Source of the DNA: JSC-12 sp033764965
Lineage (GTDB): Bacteria > Cyanobacteriota > Cyanobacteriia > Leptolyngbyales > Leptolyngbyaceae
Direction of reading: 5' to 3'
Assembly (NCBI GenBank): GCA_033764965.1
Contig: JANRIN010000030.1
Coordinates: 1 to 64,000 of the forward strand
DNA: 64,000 bases
The notes beneath the pieces were generated by a model that was given only the letters and a program-made list of their open reading frames with translations, had not been told where the DNA came from and ran no database searches. The position numbers were made by a program, and so were the translations under genes. Shown one piece after another: positions 25,306 to 33,264 of the stretch. Each line of letters starts with the position of its first letter. Within the stretch, counting starts at the first letter, position 1.

Positions 25306-25335
25306 CTTTTCACCTTTTACCTTTTCACCTTTTAC
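25306..25335 (+). repeat. 15-bp tandem repeat, two exact copies
   Basis: CTTTTCACCTTTTAC occurs twice in perfect tandem (25306-25320 and 25321-25335), within a longer pyrimidine-rich run beginning near 25296. It lies in the 93-nt gap between the DUF2232 stop and the CobT-like start. Short tandem repeats of this kind are frequent between cyanobacterial genes and mutate by slippage. Confidence 0.85.
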
Positions 25336-25336
25336 T

Positions 25337-26167
25337 TTATTCCTCATACTCCATCAGCACCTGTACCCATTTAGGCGGACGAGGAATGGGATTACGCAGG
25401 CGATCGAACAAAAACCAGGCAACCAGATGCACCACGAATAAAAACACAATGTTGCTGAGCACCACCAGAACAATTGCCAACCCTTGCACAAAAGACAAGC
25501 TCGGTTGAAACAAAATGCCCAACCTTAAGCACACCCAATCGATGAGCTTGGTGACTTGGGTGGTGGAGTAGAGCCACAGGTCATCCCCCAGCAGCAATGA
25601 GACCAGCCACACGCGAAAGAAAAAACCGAACGCGCCTAAGATACTGCCCAGAGCGATCGCGATGCCCCAACTCGCCCTGCGTCGCCATAGCATCCCCAGT
25701 AACACCCCCATGATGCCAAAGGGCATGATGTAAAGCAGGCTGCGGGGTGGTCCCATCAACACACTCAGCAATAGCCCAGCCACTAATGCTCCCATCCAAG
25801 CAGCCCGTGATCCCCAGCGTAGATAGATGAGGGAGATGGGAATGGGAAAGAAAATCCGTAATAGGGGAAAAGGAAAGTAAAAATTGACTAACCAAACGAG
25901 GCTGGCAGCACTCGCCAGAAAAGCAGTTTCGACCATAATCAACGGGCTAGAGGCATCCAGCGATCGCACGGTTGAAGAAACCTGATCAAAAACCTCAGGA
26001 GCCTCTGCGCTCGGCTTTGTTGAAACTGAGTCAGGCGACATGGGTAAGGTTAGCTCTTGCTCGACCTCATCCCACTGAGCTTCAAAATCTGGCTTGCGAA
26101 TGGGCTGATGAGGTTTAGCGGGTGTAGCGTTCTGCTGGGGTGAGTCCTCCGGGGGGGAGTTGTTCAT
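25337..26167 (-). CDS. DUF2232 membrane protein (ECF S-component-like)
   Basis: A 276-aa integral membrane protein. Residues 1-75 are a soluble, acidic and Pro-rich tail; after that follow about six to seven hydrophobic helices (for example LASAASLVWLVNFYFPFPLL, IPISLIYLRWGSRAAWMGAL, GIAIALGSILGAFGFFFRVW). The pattern PIPISLIYLRWG followed by A-x-W-x-A-L is typical of DUF2232/YybS proteins, which resemble substrate-binding subunits of energy-coupling-factor transporters. ATG 26167 overlaps the upstream gene stop (ATGA). Lying before a CobT-like gene, it could handle a cobamide precursor or vitamin; that is inference. Confidence 0.75.
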   Translation of the reverse strand: MNNSPPEDSPQQNATPAKPHQPIRKPDFEAQWDEVEQELTLPMSPDSVSTKPSAEAPEVFDQVSSTVRSLDASSPLIMVETAFLASAASLVWLVNFYFPFPLLRIFFPIPISLIYLRWGSRAAWMGALVAGLLLSVLMGPPRSLLYIMPFGIMGVLLGMLWRRRASWGIAIALGSILGAFGFFFRVWLVSLLLGDDLWLYSTTQVTKLIDWVCLRLGILFQPSLSFVQGLAIVLVVLSNIVFLFVVHLVAWFLFDRLRNPIPRPPKWVQVLMEYEE

Positions 26168-26544
26168 GATGCCTCAACTCGTTGAACCATTGATTGAAAA
26201 GAGCGCTGCACCCAATGGACAACCCCAAAAATAACTCTCCGCAAACTCTGAGGGTGTCCGATCGCCCATAGGCTCAAACTCAAACAACATACTCCCAGAG
26301 AGAATAGGACAAAGGTTTGAATTTCGATGACTCCCACCAAAAGCCAGGTCAGGACGTGGAGCACCATCAACACCGATCCCGAGATCGCCAGTCCTGCTAC
26401 TTGCCAGATGCGCGATTGAGGTTGGCTTACTCCCACAAAGATTAAGGCGAGTAACGTGAACAGCAGATTAAACGGCACTAAAACCGCACAAATCGCTACA
26501 CAGTAATGATGGGAAAAAGCAAAAAGGGCGTTCAAATCCAGCAT
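26164..26544 (-). CDS. Small four-helix membrane protein
   Basis: A 126-aa protein with four hydrophobic helices (CVAICAVLVPFNLLFTLLAL, AGLAISGSVLMVLHVLTWLL, TFVLFSLGVCCLSLSLWAI and the preceding region), ending in a basic tail (HPQSLRRVIFGVVHWVQRSF). ATG 26544 (MLDLNALFAF) was chosen over a start 75 nt upstream. Its stop overlaps the DUF2232 start by four bases, so the two membrane proteins are made together and may form one complex. I do not recognise the family. Confidence 0.65.
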   Translation of the reverse strand: MLDLNALFAFSHHYCVAICAVLVPFNLLFTLLALIFVGVSQPQSRIWQVAGLAISGSVLMVLHVLTWLLVGVIEIQTFVLFSLGVCCLSLSLWAIGHPQSLRRVIFGVVHWVQRSFQSMVQRVEAS

Positions 26545-26660
26545 CAGAAAATTTCTTGCTTTAATATATATTTGCAAAACACTTCTCATTAGTATGAATT
26601 GTTTTATCCCAGGCGACATCGTATGTTGAGGGATGTAACGTCAGCTCAACTAACCTCTAT

Positions 26661-27572
26661 TCACCCAAAGATGCTGAGATTGAGCGATCGCGTTAGCTTC
26701 TCCAGCAAAAACAATCCAGCAATGGAATTACCCGACTCGTCTAACGCAGGGCTGTAGCAAGCGATCGCCCCCCAACGAGGAACCACTGCCAGCAAAGCAC
26801 CACTCACCCCTGACTTCGCCGGAACCCCGATTTGCACCGCAAACTGCCCGGAAGCTTCATACAATCCGCAGGTCAGCATCAGCGCGTTAACAATTTGTTG
26901 ATGATTTCCAGCAATTTGCTCCTGGGGGTTTGCCAGCAACATCCCAATCCGCGCCAGATCATCAATGGTTCCTGTCAAACAACAAATGTGGTTGTAGGTA
27001 TCCAGGGCAGTGTCAACCGAGTCGAGATAACCCGCGTCTGCCATCAGGGAGGCGATCGCCCGATTCGTTTCATTTCCCACTGAGCGCACCGATGCCAGCA
27101 TTTCTTCATCCAGGTAAAGACTGGCACCGGACAATTGATTTAGCCATTGGCAGAGCGTCTGGCACCGCGTGGGGCTGTCCTGTCCCGGTAAACGGTCAGC
27201 CAGAGCGATCGCGCCGCTGTTGATCATCGGGTTGCGGGGAAATCCGCCATCAGATGAGAGTTGCGAGATCGAGTGAAAAGGCTGCTCTGAGGGTAACTTG
27301 CCAACTCTGGCGAACACCAATTCCTGCCCCATATGCTCCAGCAGAAACAGCAGCACAAACGGTTTGATCACGCTCATCAGGGCAAAGGGTTGTTTGCCAT
27401 CGCCGATCGTGCAGGTTTCCCCATTCCCCATTTGCACCTGCACCGCCAGCCAACGACGGTTCACTGCCGCCAGCCGAGGAATGTAGTTGGGAATCCGCCC
27501 AGCATTTGCTTTGGCTCTTGCTTCAAAAAAGTGTTCATCCAACACGGTCTGAACCGATGCGCTGGATGGCAT
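26661..27572 (-). CDS. glsA: Glutaminase
   Basis: A 303-aa beta-lactamase-fold glutaminase that hydrolyses glutamine to glutamate and ammonia. The catalytic S-x-x-K is SVIK (Ser67, Lys70 from the chosen start); other conserved blocks are GRIPNYIPRLAAVN, GGFPRNPMINSGAIA, and VPAKSGVSGALLAVVP. ATG 27572 was chosen; a GTG at 27599 would add nine residues. It lies 46 nt after ccmK4 on the same strand. Pairing with carboxysome shell genes is not functionally obvious and may be accidental. Confidence 0.92.
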   Translation of the reverse strand: MPSSASVQTVLDEHFFEARAKANAGRIPNYIPRLAAVNRRWLAVQVQMGNGETCTIGDGKQPFALMSVIKPFVLLFLLEHMGQELVFARVGKLPSEQPFHSISQLSSDGGFPRNPMINSGAIALADRLPGQDSPTRCQTLCQWLNQLSGASLYLDEEMLASVRSVGNETNRAIASLMADAGYLDSVDTALDTYNHICCLTGTIDDLARIGMLLANPQEQIAGNHQQIVNALMLTCGLYEASGQFAVQIGVPAKSGVSGALLAVVPRWGAIACYSPALDESGNSIAGLFLLEKLTRSLNLSIFG

Positions 27573-27618
27573 GGAAAAATCTGGCAAGATCGACTTCACC
27601 TATTCAATCGCTAACTCG

Positions 27619-27978
27619 TTATTGCCCTGGCAAGCTACCCGGAGCGCCCAAAAGCGGACGACCCTCCACCGCTGCTCGGAAACGTTCCACCTCATCGCTA
27701 AAGCCGATCGGCAACACCACTTCCACGTTTTCGTGAGGGTTGGGAATAATCACCCAGGTTTCCACCGTCCCGCCTTCCACCTTGCTGGCTGCATCTACTC
27801 CCGCTTCCACCGCTCGCTTCACTTCCGAAACATCGCCTCGAATGTTGACCGTGAACCGGGCACTTCCCGCGCGAATATAGCCCACCAACGTAATCCGACC
27901 CGCTTTTACCATCGCATCAGCAGCAGCTAACACAGCAGGAAAGCCTTTCGTTTCAATTGATCCAACCGCTTGCGGCAT
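27619..27978 (-). CDS. ccmK4: Carboxysome shell protein CcmK4
   Basis: A 119-aa single-domain BMC hexamer protein of the beta-carboxysome facet. The segment IETKGFPAVLAAADAMVKAG is the BMC start and the pore loop is YIRAGSARFTVN, where RAGSAR is the CcmK4 form of the loop (CcmK1/2 have KIGSGR). The C-terminal extension after VERFRAAVEG (Pro/Gly/Leu-rich, about 12 residues) is also CcmK4-like. It stands directly downstream of ccmK3, the pair being separate from the main ccm operon, as in Synechocystis. Confidence 0.93.
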   Translation of the reverse strand: MPQAVGSIETKGFPAVLAAADAMVKAGRITLVGYIRAGSARFTVNIRGDVSEVKRAVEAGVDAASKVEGGTVETWVIIPNPHENVEVVLPIGFSDEVERFRAAVEGRPLLGAPGSLPGQ

Positions 27979-28064
27979 TACGAGTCTCCCAATCCAGTGA
28001 ACGATAAGTAAACAAAGACAGAATTATAAAAGTTAAGTTAAAAAGTTGCGTTAGTAGGAAGCCG

Positions 28065-28376
28065 TCATACCCGAAACCGCTCGACCCGACTGGTGAACTC
28101 GATCGGCATGACACTCTCCACATTTTCCGGCGGGTTGGGCACGATGTAGTGGGAAACAAGCCTTTTCCCTGGAGGCGTGGCATTCGCGGCTGCCCGACCT
28201 GCTTCTACTGCCCGCCGCACTTCGGCTGTGCGTCCGCGTACTGCCACCAGAAACTCAGCCCGTTCTGCCAAGCCAAAATAAACTAACGTAACGGCTCCAG
28301 ATTTGACCATCGCATCTGCGGCAGCGATCACAGGCGGAAATCCATCAGTCTGAATGACTCCAACAGCAAGTGGCAT
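28065..28376 (-). CDS. ccmK3: Carboxysome shell protein CcmK3
   Basis: A 103-aa BMC-domain protein. MPLAVGVIQTDGFPPVIAAA is the start, so ATG 28376 was chosen over a frame extension of 13 residues. The pore loop is YFGLAERAEFLVAV, i.e. LAER as in CcmK3, without the small Gly/Ser pore residues; CcmK3 is known not to form homohexamers but to mix with CcmK4. The C-terminal block SHYIVPNPPENVESVMP also fits CcmK3. It precedes ccmK4 by 86 nt on the minus strand, giving co-expression for heterohexamer formation. Confidence 0.92.
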   Translation of the reverse strand: MPLAVGVIQTDGFPPVIAAADAMVKSGAVTLVYFGLAERAEFLVAVRGRTAEVRRAVEAGRAAANATPPGKRLVSHYIVPNPPENVESVMPIEFTSRVERFRV

Positions 28377-28463
28377 CAAGTCTCCTAAGCAATGCGGTAA
28401 TAGCACAGCTAACATTCTACGCGCCTTTTTGCCTATTTTTAGTAACTTTGTTGGGGGATAGGT

Positions 28464-28487
28464 GAGTGGGTGGATGAGTGGGTGGAT
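28464..28487 (+). repeat. 12-bp tandem repeat, two exact copies
   Basis: GAGTGGGTGGAT occurs twice in tandem, continued by GGGTT, in the gap between ccmK3 and the 3' end of the GTPase gene. It is one of several short tandem repeats between genes in this window. No function is proposed. Confidence 0.8.
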
Positions 28488-28490
28488 GGG

Positions 28491-29831
28491 TTATTTGCGA
28501 TCGCCGGATTGCTTGAAGCGTTGTTTTGCCAGGTCGAAGGCTTCCCGCATGGTGGCTTGAATTTTTGCCGGGTCGGGTTTCTTGCCACCCATGACATCCC
28601 CAAAGTAAACACAAGCGGCTTCTCCCAGTGCCCAAGTGTAAGCCCCTGCCCAGGATGCCGCAATCACGCTACCAAAGCCAGGAATAAACTTAATTAACTC
28701 GCGCCCGATCGCCTGTGCTGCAAAGCCGCCTGCGATCGCACTGACTAACCCACCTGCCTGGGAGGGAGACAGGGTTTGCCCATACAACTGCCCGATCGCG
28801 ACCACCATTGTCACTTGAAGCGTCGTCAGCACGGGCATGGTCGCAAAAGGGAGGGGAACCGCTGCCAGCGTTCCCGCCATGATCGAGAAGGGCAAAATAT
28901 ATCGTCGTCCCACATCGCGGTATAAATCGCCAATCCGCTTACCTGCATTACCCTCTAACAACTGGTGAATGGTGCGGGCTTCAGCTTCGGGCAATAAATC
29001 CGTGAGGGCAGTGCTGAAGGCTTCGAGTCCGTAAAAAACAGGCATGTACCCATCTTCTTCCAGGGTGAAGTCGATCAAAACGGCACGATCGCACATAGGT
29101 TTGAAGGTGGCTTGCAAGGCGGCAAAAGCGCGATTGACTGCCTCAAAGGTAGGAGGATATTCCGGATGATTCTCGGCTTCAGGCGGGTAGAGTTCGTGCA
29201 GGGAGGTGACTGCTAGAAGACAGGGAATTTCGGGATGGTCTGCCCGCAACTGTTGGGCAATTTGGCGCAAGGTGTCGGTGGCAAAATCCGAGATCTTGAC
29301 GGTCAAGATCAAAATCCTGGCACGTCGATCGCTAGCTTCTAATTCTCCCGTTAGTTCTTGAATCACCGCCTGGGTGTCTTGATTCACGTCGCCCAGCCCA
29401 ACCGTATCGGTAAAAATCAGTAGCGGCAAATTTTCGGTTGGGTAGGCGTAGCGCTGGGTGTGTTGGGTATGGGGACGAAAGCCCTGTCCCACAATTTCCG
29501 CAGATACACCTGTCAACCCTCGCACGATCGAGCTTTTTCCAGCTTGAGGTTTGCCCAACAGCAACGCCTCTGTGGTGGGTAGTTCTGCTCGGACGGTTTC
29601 TAAGATTTCGGCAATTTGCTCCTCGTTGACGCTGAACCAGCCCACGATCGTCTTTGCAACTTGATCCGCAGGCAGAAAATGTTTCACGCGATCGCCAAAC
29701 ACATTAACTGCCTCTGACACCTTCGACCAGGGTGAAGCTTCAGAGGCAGATTGAGGATTTAGTTTGGTTGATGCGTCACCAGGCTTTGGTACATCTGGTT
29801 CGATAGCATCAGCCTCATGGGGTTGAGTCAT
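28491..29831 (-). CDS. Membrane-associated GTPase with DUF697 domain
   Basis: A 446-aa protein with an N-terminal GTPase domain (about residues 65-270) and a C-terminal DUF697 membrane region (about 300-430). G1 is LLLGKPQAGKSSIV, G3 is DTVGLGD; the G4 position reads AVTSLHELY, a departure from the usual N/TKxD, so nucleotide specificity is not certain. The tail has hydrophobic, Gly/Ala-rich helices (LTTLQVTMVVAIGQLYGQTL, GLVSAIAGGFAAQAIG). ATG 29831 was chosen over a TTG 15 nt upstream. It shares direction with the DUF2973 gene and probably a transcript. Role unknown. Confidence 0.82.
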   Translation of the reverse strand: MTQPHEADAIEPDVPKPGDASTKLNPQSASEASPWSKVSEAVNVFGDRVKHFLPADQVAKTIVGWFSVNEEQIAEILETVRAELPTTEALLLGKPQAGKSSIVRGLTGVSAEIVGQGFRPHTQHTQRYAYPTENLPLLIFTDTVGLGDVNQDTQAVIQELTGELEASDRRARILILTVKISDFATDTLRQIAQQLRADHPEIPCLLAVTSLHELYPPEAENHPEYPPTFEAVNRAFAALQATFKPMCDRAVLIDFTLEEDGYMPVFYGLEAFSTALTDLLPEAEARTIHQLLEGNAGKRIGDLYRDVGRRYILPFSIMAGTLAAVPLPFATMPVLTTLQVTMVVAIGQLYGQTLSPSQAGGLVSAIAGGFAAQAIGRELIKFIPGFGSVIAASWAGAYTWALGEAACVYFGDVMGGKKPDPAKIQATMREAFDLAKQRFKQSGDRK

Positions 29832-29857
29832 CGTTGGCAAGCCCAAACTCGGCTGAA

Positions 29858-30163
29858 CTACTGGTCTTCCCGCAAGTCACTGTTGAGATTGCTAGAACCG
29901 GGAGACGATTCGTAGAGGGCATCGAGTTGCTCCCGCGCATCTTCTACCGTCATCGATCGCATCACCAGCAACGGCTCATTAATTAGATTGCCACTTGCGT
30001 CTAGGAATTCCGGATGGGGTGGGCTTTGTCGGGATGCAGAATTCCGGTTGCCGTAAGGACGCTGAGAGTCGATACCCAAAGAAATCAGATTGCGAATCAG
30101 GTTAGAAATCGCTAGTACGGCAAGGATGGTAAAAGCAATTATGTATAGGAGATGGAGTACCAT
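29858..30163 (-). CDS. DUF2973 family small membrane protein
   Basis: A 101-aa protein with one N-terminal membrane helix (MVLHLLYIIAFTILAVLAIS) followed by NLIRNLISLGIDSQR, the usual signature of the cyanobacterial DUF2973 family, and a polar C-terminal tail. ATG 30163 has a TGAGGA ribosome binding site upstream and gives the family start; a longer frame from TTG 30187 is rejected. It lies 26 nt before the GTPase gene and after the DUF2605 gene, a grouping found in other cyanobacteria. Function unknown. Confidence 0.78.
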   Translation of the reverse strand: MVLHLLYIIAFTILAVLAISNLIRNLISLGIDSQRPYGNRNSASRQSPPHPEFLDASGNLINEPLLVMRSMTVEDAREQLDALYESSPGSSNLNSDLREDQ

Positions 30164-30270
30164 AGCGCGTTCCTCAGGTGTGGACAACTCAGTTGTTAAA
30201 GGGCTTTTTGGTTAAAACAAAATCAACAGATTCAGGATTCATTTAGTATCGCAAAACACCCGATCGATTC

Positions 30271-30603
30271 CTAGCCTTCTGAAGAGGGAGTCACAGATTC
30301 TTGCCGAAATCGATTGGAAACCTGCCAACATTCCGACACCAGATGGTGCCAGGGGGTCAACGCCGCAGCTTCCACCCCGACCTTCCCATCCGTTGCCCTA
30401 AACAATGCCTGAGCCGCACTCACCTCTTGTTTGGCTTGATTCACCCGTGCCATCAGATCTGCTTGTTGCTCAAAGGTCATAAATGAGAGTTCGGTGGATT
30501 CCAGAAATGTTAGCGATCGCTCAAACCAGTACTGAAAATCCTCTAAAAGAGGCTCCAGGATGGACTTAAGTAGCTCAGGATCAGCCGAATTGGAAAAAGA
30601 CAT
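30271..30603 (-). CDS. DUF2605 family protein
   Basis: A 110-aa soluble helical protein; PELLKSILEPLLEDFQYWFE and RSLTFLESTELSFMTFEQQ are the family signature of DUF2605, restricted to cyanobacteria. It has no membrane helix or catalytic motif. It is the first of the minus-strand group DUF2605, DUF2973, GTPase. The three may act together at the membrane, which is inferred only from position. Confidence 0.78.
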   Translation of the reverse strand: MSFSNSADPELLKSILEPLLEDFQYWFERSLTFLESTELSFMTFEQQADLMARVNQAKQEVSAAQALFRATDGKVGVEAAALTPWHHLVSECWQVSNRFRQESVTPSSEG

Positions 30604-31086
30604 AAATTGAGATAAATCTAACGCCTACATTCCTCTATCTTATCGCTTTTTAAGTTTCTTCATGATTCTTTACCTATCTTTAGATGAGCAATGCTGACTT
30701 GAAAACCTTGAGATCAATCTCAGGCTCAAAGCTGAAACCTATTGAAACAGGTTGAAAACCCTTACCTAACAAGTTTTTCCAGTTAGTTAAACTGACTTGT
30801 GCTCGTAAACCCAAACTTTAGTTCAGGGCTTAAGCCAGTCCTACTCATCTTTAAGAGGCGCTAGGTAGTCAATAGATTAAGTTGCCGACTTCCCCCAGAC
30901 ATAGGCTAGACTGAATTATTGTTCAGTGATTGTCTGGAGTACATGGTTTTCTGGAAGCTCCGAATTCAGCTTGTTCATCCCTTCGCCAATGACGAAACAG
31001 GGCGAACTAGGTAGGGGCGTGGTTTTTAGCCCCCTTGTCGCGATCGCCATTCGTTTAAAAGCCTGAAATCATTTTGGAGTTTAACC
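30604..31086. other. 483-nt intergenic region upstream of thrS
   Basis: No gene, tRNA or T-box-like element is recognised. Just before thrS there are two stem-loops: an imperfect one at 30973-31007 (GTTC, CCC, TTCG pairing with CGAA, GGG, GAAC) and a short one at 31014-31033 (GGGGC/GCCCC). A structured 5' leader controlling thrS is possible. The remaining 350 nt show nothing I can name. Confidence 0.45.
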
Positions 31087-32922
31087 ATGTCTGCTGTTCA
31101 AGCCAGCCCTGCGCTAGAAGAAAATCAGCCGGAAAAGATTCACCTGCCCCGCACCAGTGAGTCTGAAGCCCTCAAGAAGATTCGCCACACCACCTCTCAT
31201 GTGATGGCGATGGCGGTGCAAAAATTATTTCCTAAAGCCCAGGTGACGATCGGTCCCTGGATCGAGGATGGGTTTTACTACGACTTTGACAGCCCTGAAC
31301 CCTTTGCCGAAAAAGATCTGAAAGCCATCAAAAAAGAAATGGCAAAGATTATTCGCAAAAAGTTACCCGTCATTCGGGAAGAGGTGAGCCGGGAAGAAGC
31401 CGCAGCACGCATCAAAGCCGTGAATGAACCCTACAAACTAGAGATCCTGGAAGGTTTGGAAGAACCCATCACTATTTACCACCTGGGGGAAGGCTGGTGG
31501 GATTTGTGCGCCGGACCTCACGTTGAAAATACGAGTGAGCTGAATCCCGACGCGATCGATCTCTTGAGCGTTGCCGGGGCTTACTGGCGTGGGGATGAAA
31601 CCAAAGCCCAGCTTCAGCGGATTTATGGCACTGCTTGGGAAACTCCAGAGCAGTTGGCAGAGTTCAAGCGCCGCAAAGAAGAAGCCCTGCGCCGAGATCA
31701 CCGTAAGCTGGGAAAAGAGCTAGGCTTGTTTATTTTTGCGGATCCAGTCGGTCCTGGGTTGCCATTATGGACTCCCAAAGGAACGGTGCTGCGATCGACC
31801 CTGGAAGATTTCCTCAAACAAGAACAACTCAAGCGCGGCTACCAACCTGTGGTTACGCCCCATATTGCTCGCGTTGACCTGTTCAAAACCTCCGGGCACT
31901 GGCAGAAATATCGAGAAGATTTGTTCCCGATGATGGCGGAGGACGATGAAGCCCGATCTCACGAGCAAGGCTTTGTGTTGAAGGCGATGAACTGTCCTTT
32001 CCATATCCAAATTTACAAGAGTGAACTGCGATCGTACCGGGAACTGCCCATGCGGTTAGCAGAATTTGGTACGGTCTATCGCTACGAGCAGTCGGGCGAG
32101 TTAGGAGGGTTAACCAGGGTCAGAGGTTTTACTCAAGACGATGCCCATTTGTTTGTTACACCTGAACAACTTGATGATGAGTTTCTCAACGTTGTAGACC
32201 TGATTCAGTCTGTGTTTAAGGCATTGCAATTGGGCAACGCATTTAGGGCGCGATTAAGTTTCCGAGATCCCAATTCCGATAAATACATTGGCTTAGATGA
32301 TGCGTGGGAAAAGGCGCAGAATGCAATTCGTCGAGCCGTGGAAAAAATTGGAATGCCTCATTTTGAGGGGATTGGAGAAGCGGCTTTTTATGGTCCCAAG
32401 CTAGATTTCATGTTCAATGATGCGCTCGATCGGGAATGGCAACTCGGCACTGTTCAGGTCGATTACAACTTGCCGGAACGATTTGAACTGGAGTACGTTG
32501 CCGAAGACGGCACCCGTAAACGTCCTGTGATGATCCACCGCGCCCCCTTCGGATCCTTGGAACGATTGATCGGGATTCTGATCGAAGAGTATGCGGGAGA
32601 TTTTCCGCTGTGGCTGGCTCCCACGCAAATCCGTTTGCTGCCGGTCGGCGAGGAACAGGTTGCTTTTACCAAACAAGTTGCCAGCCAAATGGTGATGTTA
32701 GGCATTCGTGCCGAAGCCGACACCAGCGGCGAACGCTTGGGCAAACTGATCCGCAATGCCGAAAAGGAAAAAATTCCCGTGATGGCAGTGGTGGGCGCAA
32801 AGGAGGTCGAAGCCAACGCCCTCAGTATCCGTACTCGTGCCTCTGGCGAACTAGGTGCTGTGCCTGTGGATGAAGTGATTCATCGCCTCAAAGCGGCAAA
32901 TCAGGAACACGGCAATTTTTGA
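31087..32922 (+). CDS. thrS: Threonyl-tRNA synthetase lacking the TGS domain
   Basis: A 611-aa class II synthetase that charges tRNA-Thr. The N-terminal TGS (N1) domain of the E. coli type is missing: the protein runs almost directly into the editing (N2) domain, which keeps HTTSH and the DLCAGPHV motif. Catalytic motif 2 (AEFGTVYRYEQSGEL), RVRGFTQDDAHLF and motif 3 (MIHRAPFGSLERLIG) are intact, as are the zinc ligands in MNC, DDAH and IHRA. The C-terminal anticodon-binding domain is complete. ATG 31087 has a GGAG site upstream. Loss of TGS is common in cyanobacterial ThrRS. Confidence 0.95.
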   Translation: MSAVQASPALEENQPEKIHLPRTSESEALKKIRHTTSHVMAMAVQKLFPKAQVTIGPWIEDGFYYDFDSPEPFAEKDLKAIKKEMAKIIRKKLPVIREEVSREEAAARIKAVNEPYKLEILEGLEEPITIYHLGEGWWDLCAGPHVENTSELNPDAIDLLSVAGAYWRGDETKAQLQRIYGTAWETPEQLAEFKRRKEEALRRDHRKLGKELGLFIFADPVGPGLPLWTPKGTVLRSTLEDFLKQEQLKRGYQPVVTPHIARVDLFKTSGHWQKYREDLFPMMAEDDEARSHEQGFVLKAMNCPFHIQIYKSELRSYRELPMRLAEFGTVYRYEQSGELGGLTRVRGFTQDDAHLFVTPEQLDDEFLNVVDLIQSVFKALQLGNAFRARLSFRDPNSDKYIGLDDAWEKAQNAIRRAVEKIGMPHFEGIGEAAFYGPKLDFMFNDALDREWQLGTVQVDYNLPERFELEYVAEDGTRKRPVMIHRAPFGSLERLIGILIEEYAGDFPLWLAPTQIRLLPVGEEQVAFTKQVASQMVMLGIRAEADTSGERLGKLIRNAEKEKIPVMAVVGAKEVEANALSIRTRASGELGAVPVDEVIHRLKAANQEHGNF

Positions 32923-33035
32923 TCCGTGTAACTTGACGCTTGCCGAATTTGTTTGATAAGTTCGCTATAGAACAGCAAAGTATTTTTGGCATCATGAGTA
33001 GCACATCCTTCTTTTATTTTTGGTTTCCCACGGTT

Positions 33036-33076
33036 CATCTGGAGTGAGCAAGGTACTTGCTGAACTTCTCCAGATG
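33036..33076 (+). ncRNA. Nested hairpin in the thrS 3' region
   Basis: CATCTGGAG (33036-33044) pairs perfectly with CTCCAGATG (33068-33076), and inside it AGCAAG pairs with CTTGCT around a GTA loop (33047-33061). Together with the terminator two bases downstream this gives a long folded RNA end. It could protect the thrS mRNA 3' end or be part of a small RNA; the role is unknown. Confidence 0.45.
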
Positions 33077-33077
33077 A

Positions 33078-33104
33078 GCCGCAGAAACCAATCTGCGGCT
33101 TTTT
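33078..33104 (+). terminator. Intrinsic terminator after thrS
   Basis: GCCGCAGA (33078-33085) and TCTGCGGC (33092-33099) are perfect 8-bp arms with a 6-base loop followed by TTTTT, a textbook Rho-independent terminator, about 155 nt after the thrS stop. Confidence 0.85.
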
Positions 33105-33175
33105 AATTGCCGGATTCTTAATTGCCAAATTTCACGCCAGTAAACCTTTAACCTTTATCGATTCAGCTTTTATCT

Positions 33176-33238
33176 ATGTGTTGCTTCAGTAGTTGGTTTT
33201 TCGGATTTTATTTTTGGTCCAGGGAACATCCCCGGTGA
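33176..33238 (+). CDS. Aromatic-rich leader peptide of aroF
   Basis: A 20-codon frame, ATG to TGA, encoding MCCFSSWFFGFYFWSREHPR. Residues 7-14 are W-F-F-G-F-Y-F-W: seven aromatic codons out of eight, with all three aromatic amino acids represented. It stands 112 nt before the DAHP synthase start and 26 nt before a strong terminator hairpin. This is the classical arrangement for ribosome-mediated attenuation: stalling at Phe/Tyr/Trp codons when these amino acids are scarce would let the synthase be transcribed. No clear Shine-Dalgarno sequence precedes the ATG, the main weak point. Confidence 0.72.
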   Translation: MCCFSSWFFGFYFWSREHPR

Positions 33239-33264
33239 GTTTGTTGTGCATTGATTCACACAAG

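Noticed and set aside
30604..31086. T-box or other riboswitch before thrS
   Set aside because: No T-box sequence or terminator/antiterminator pair recognised; T-boxes are not expected in cyanobacteria.
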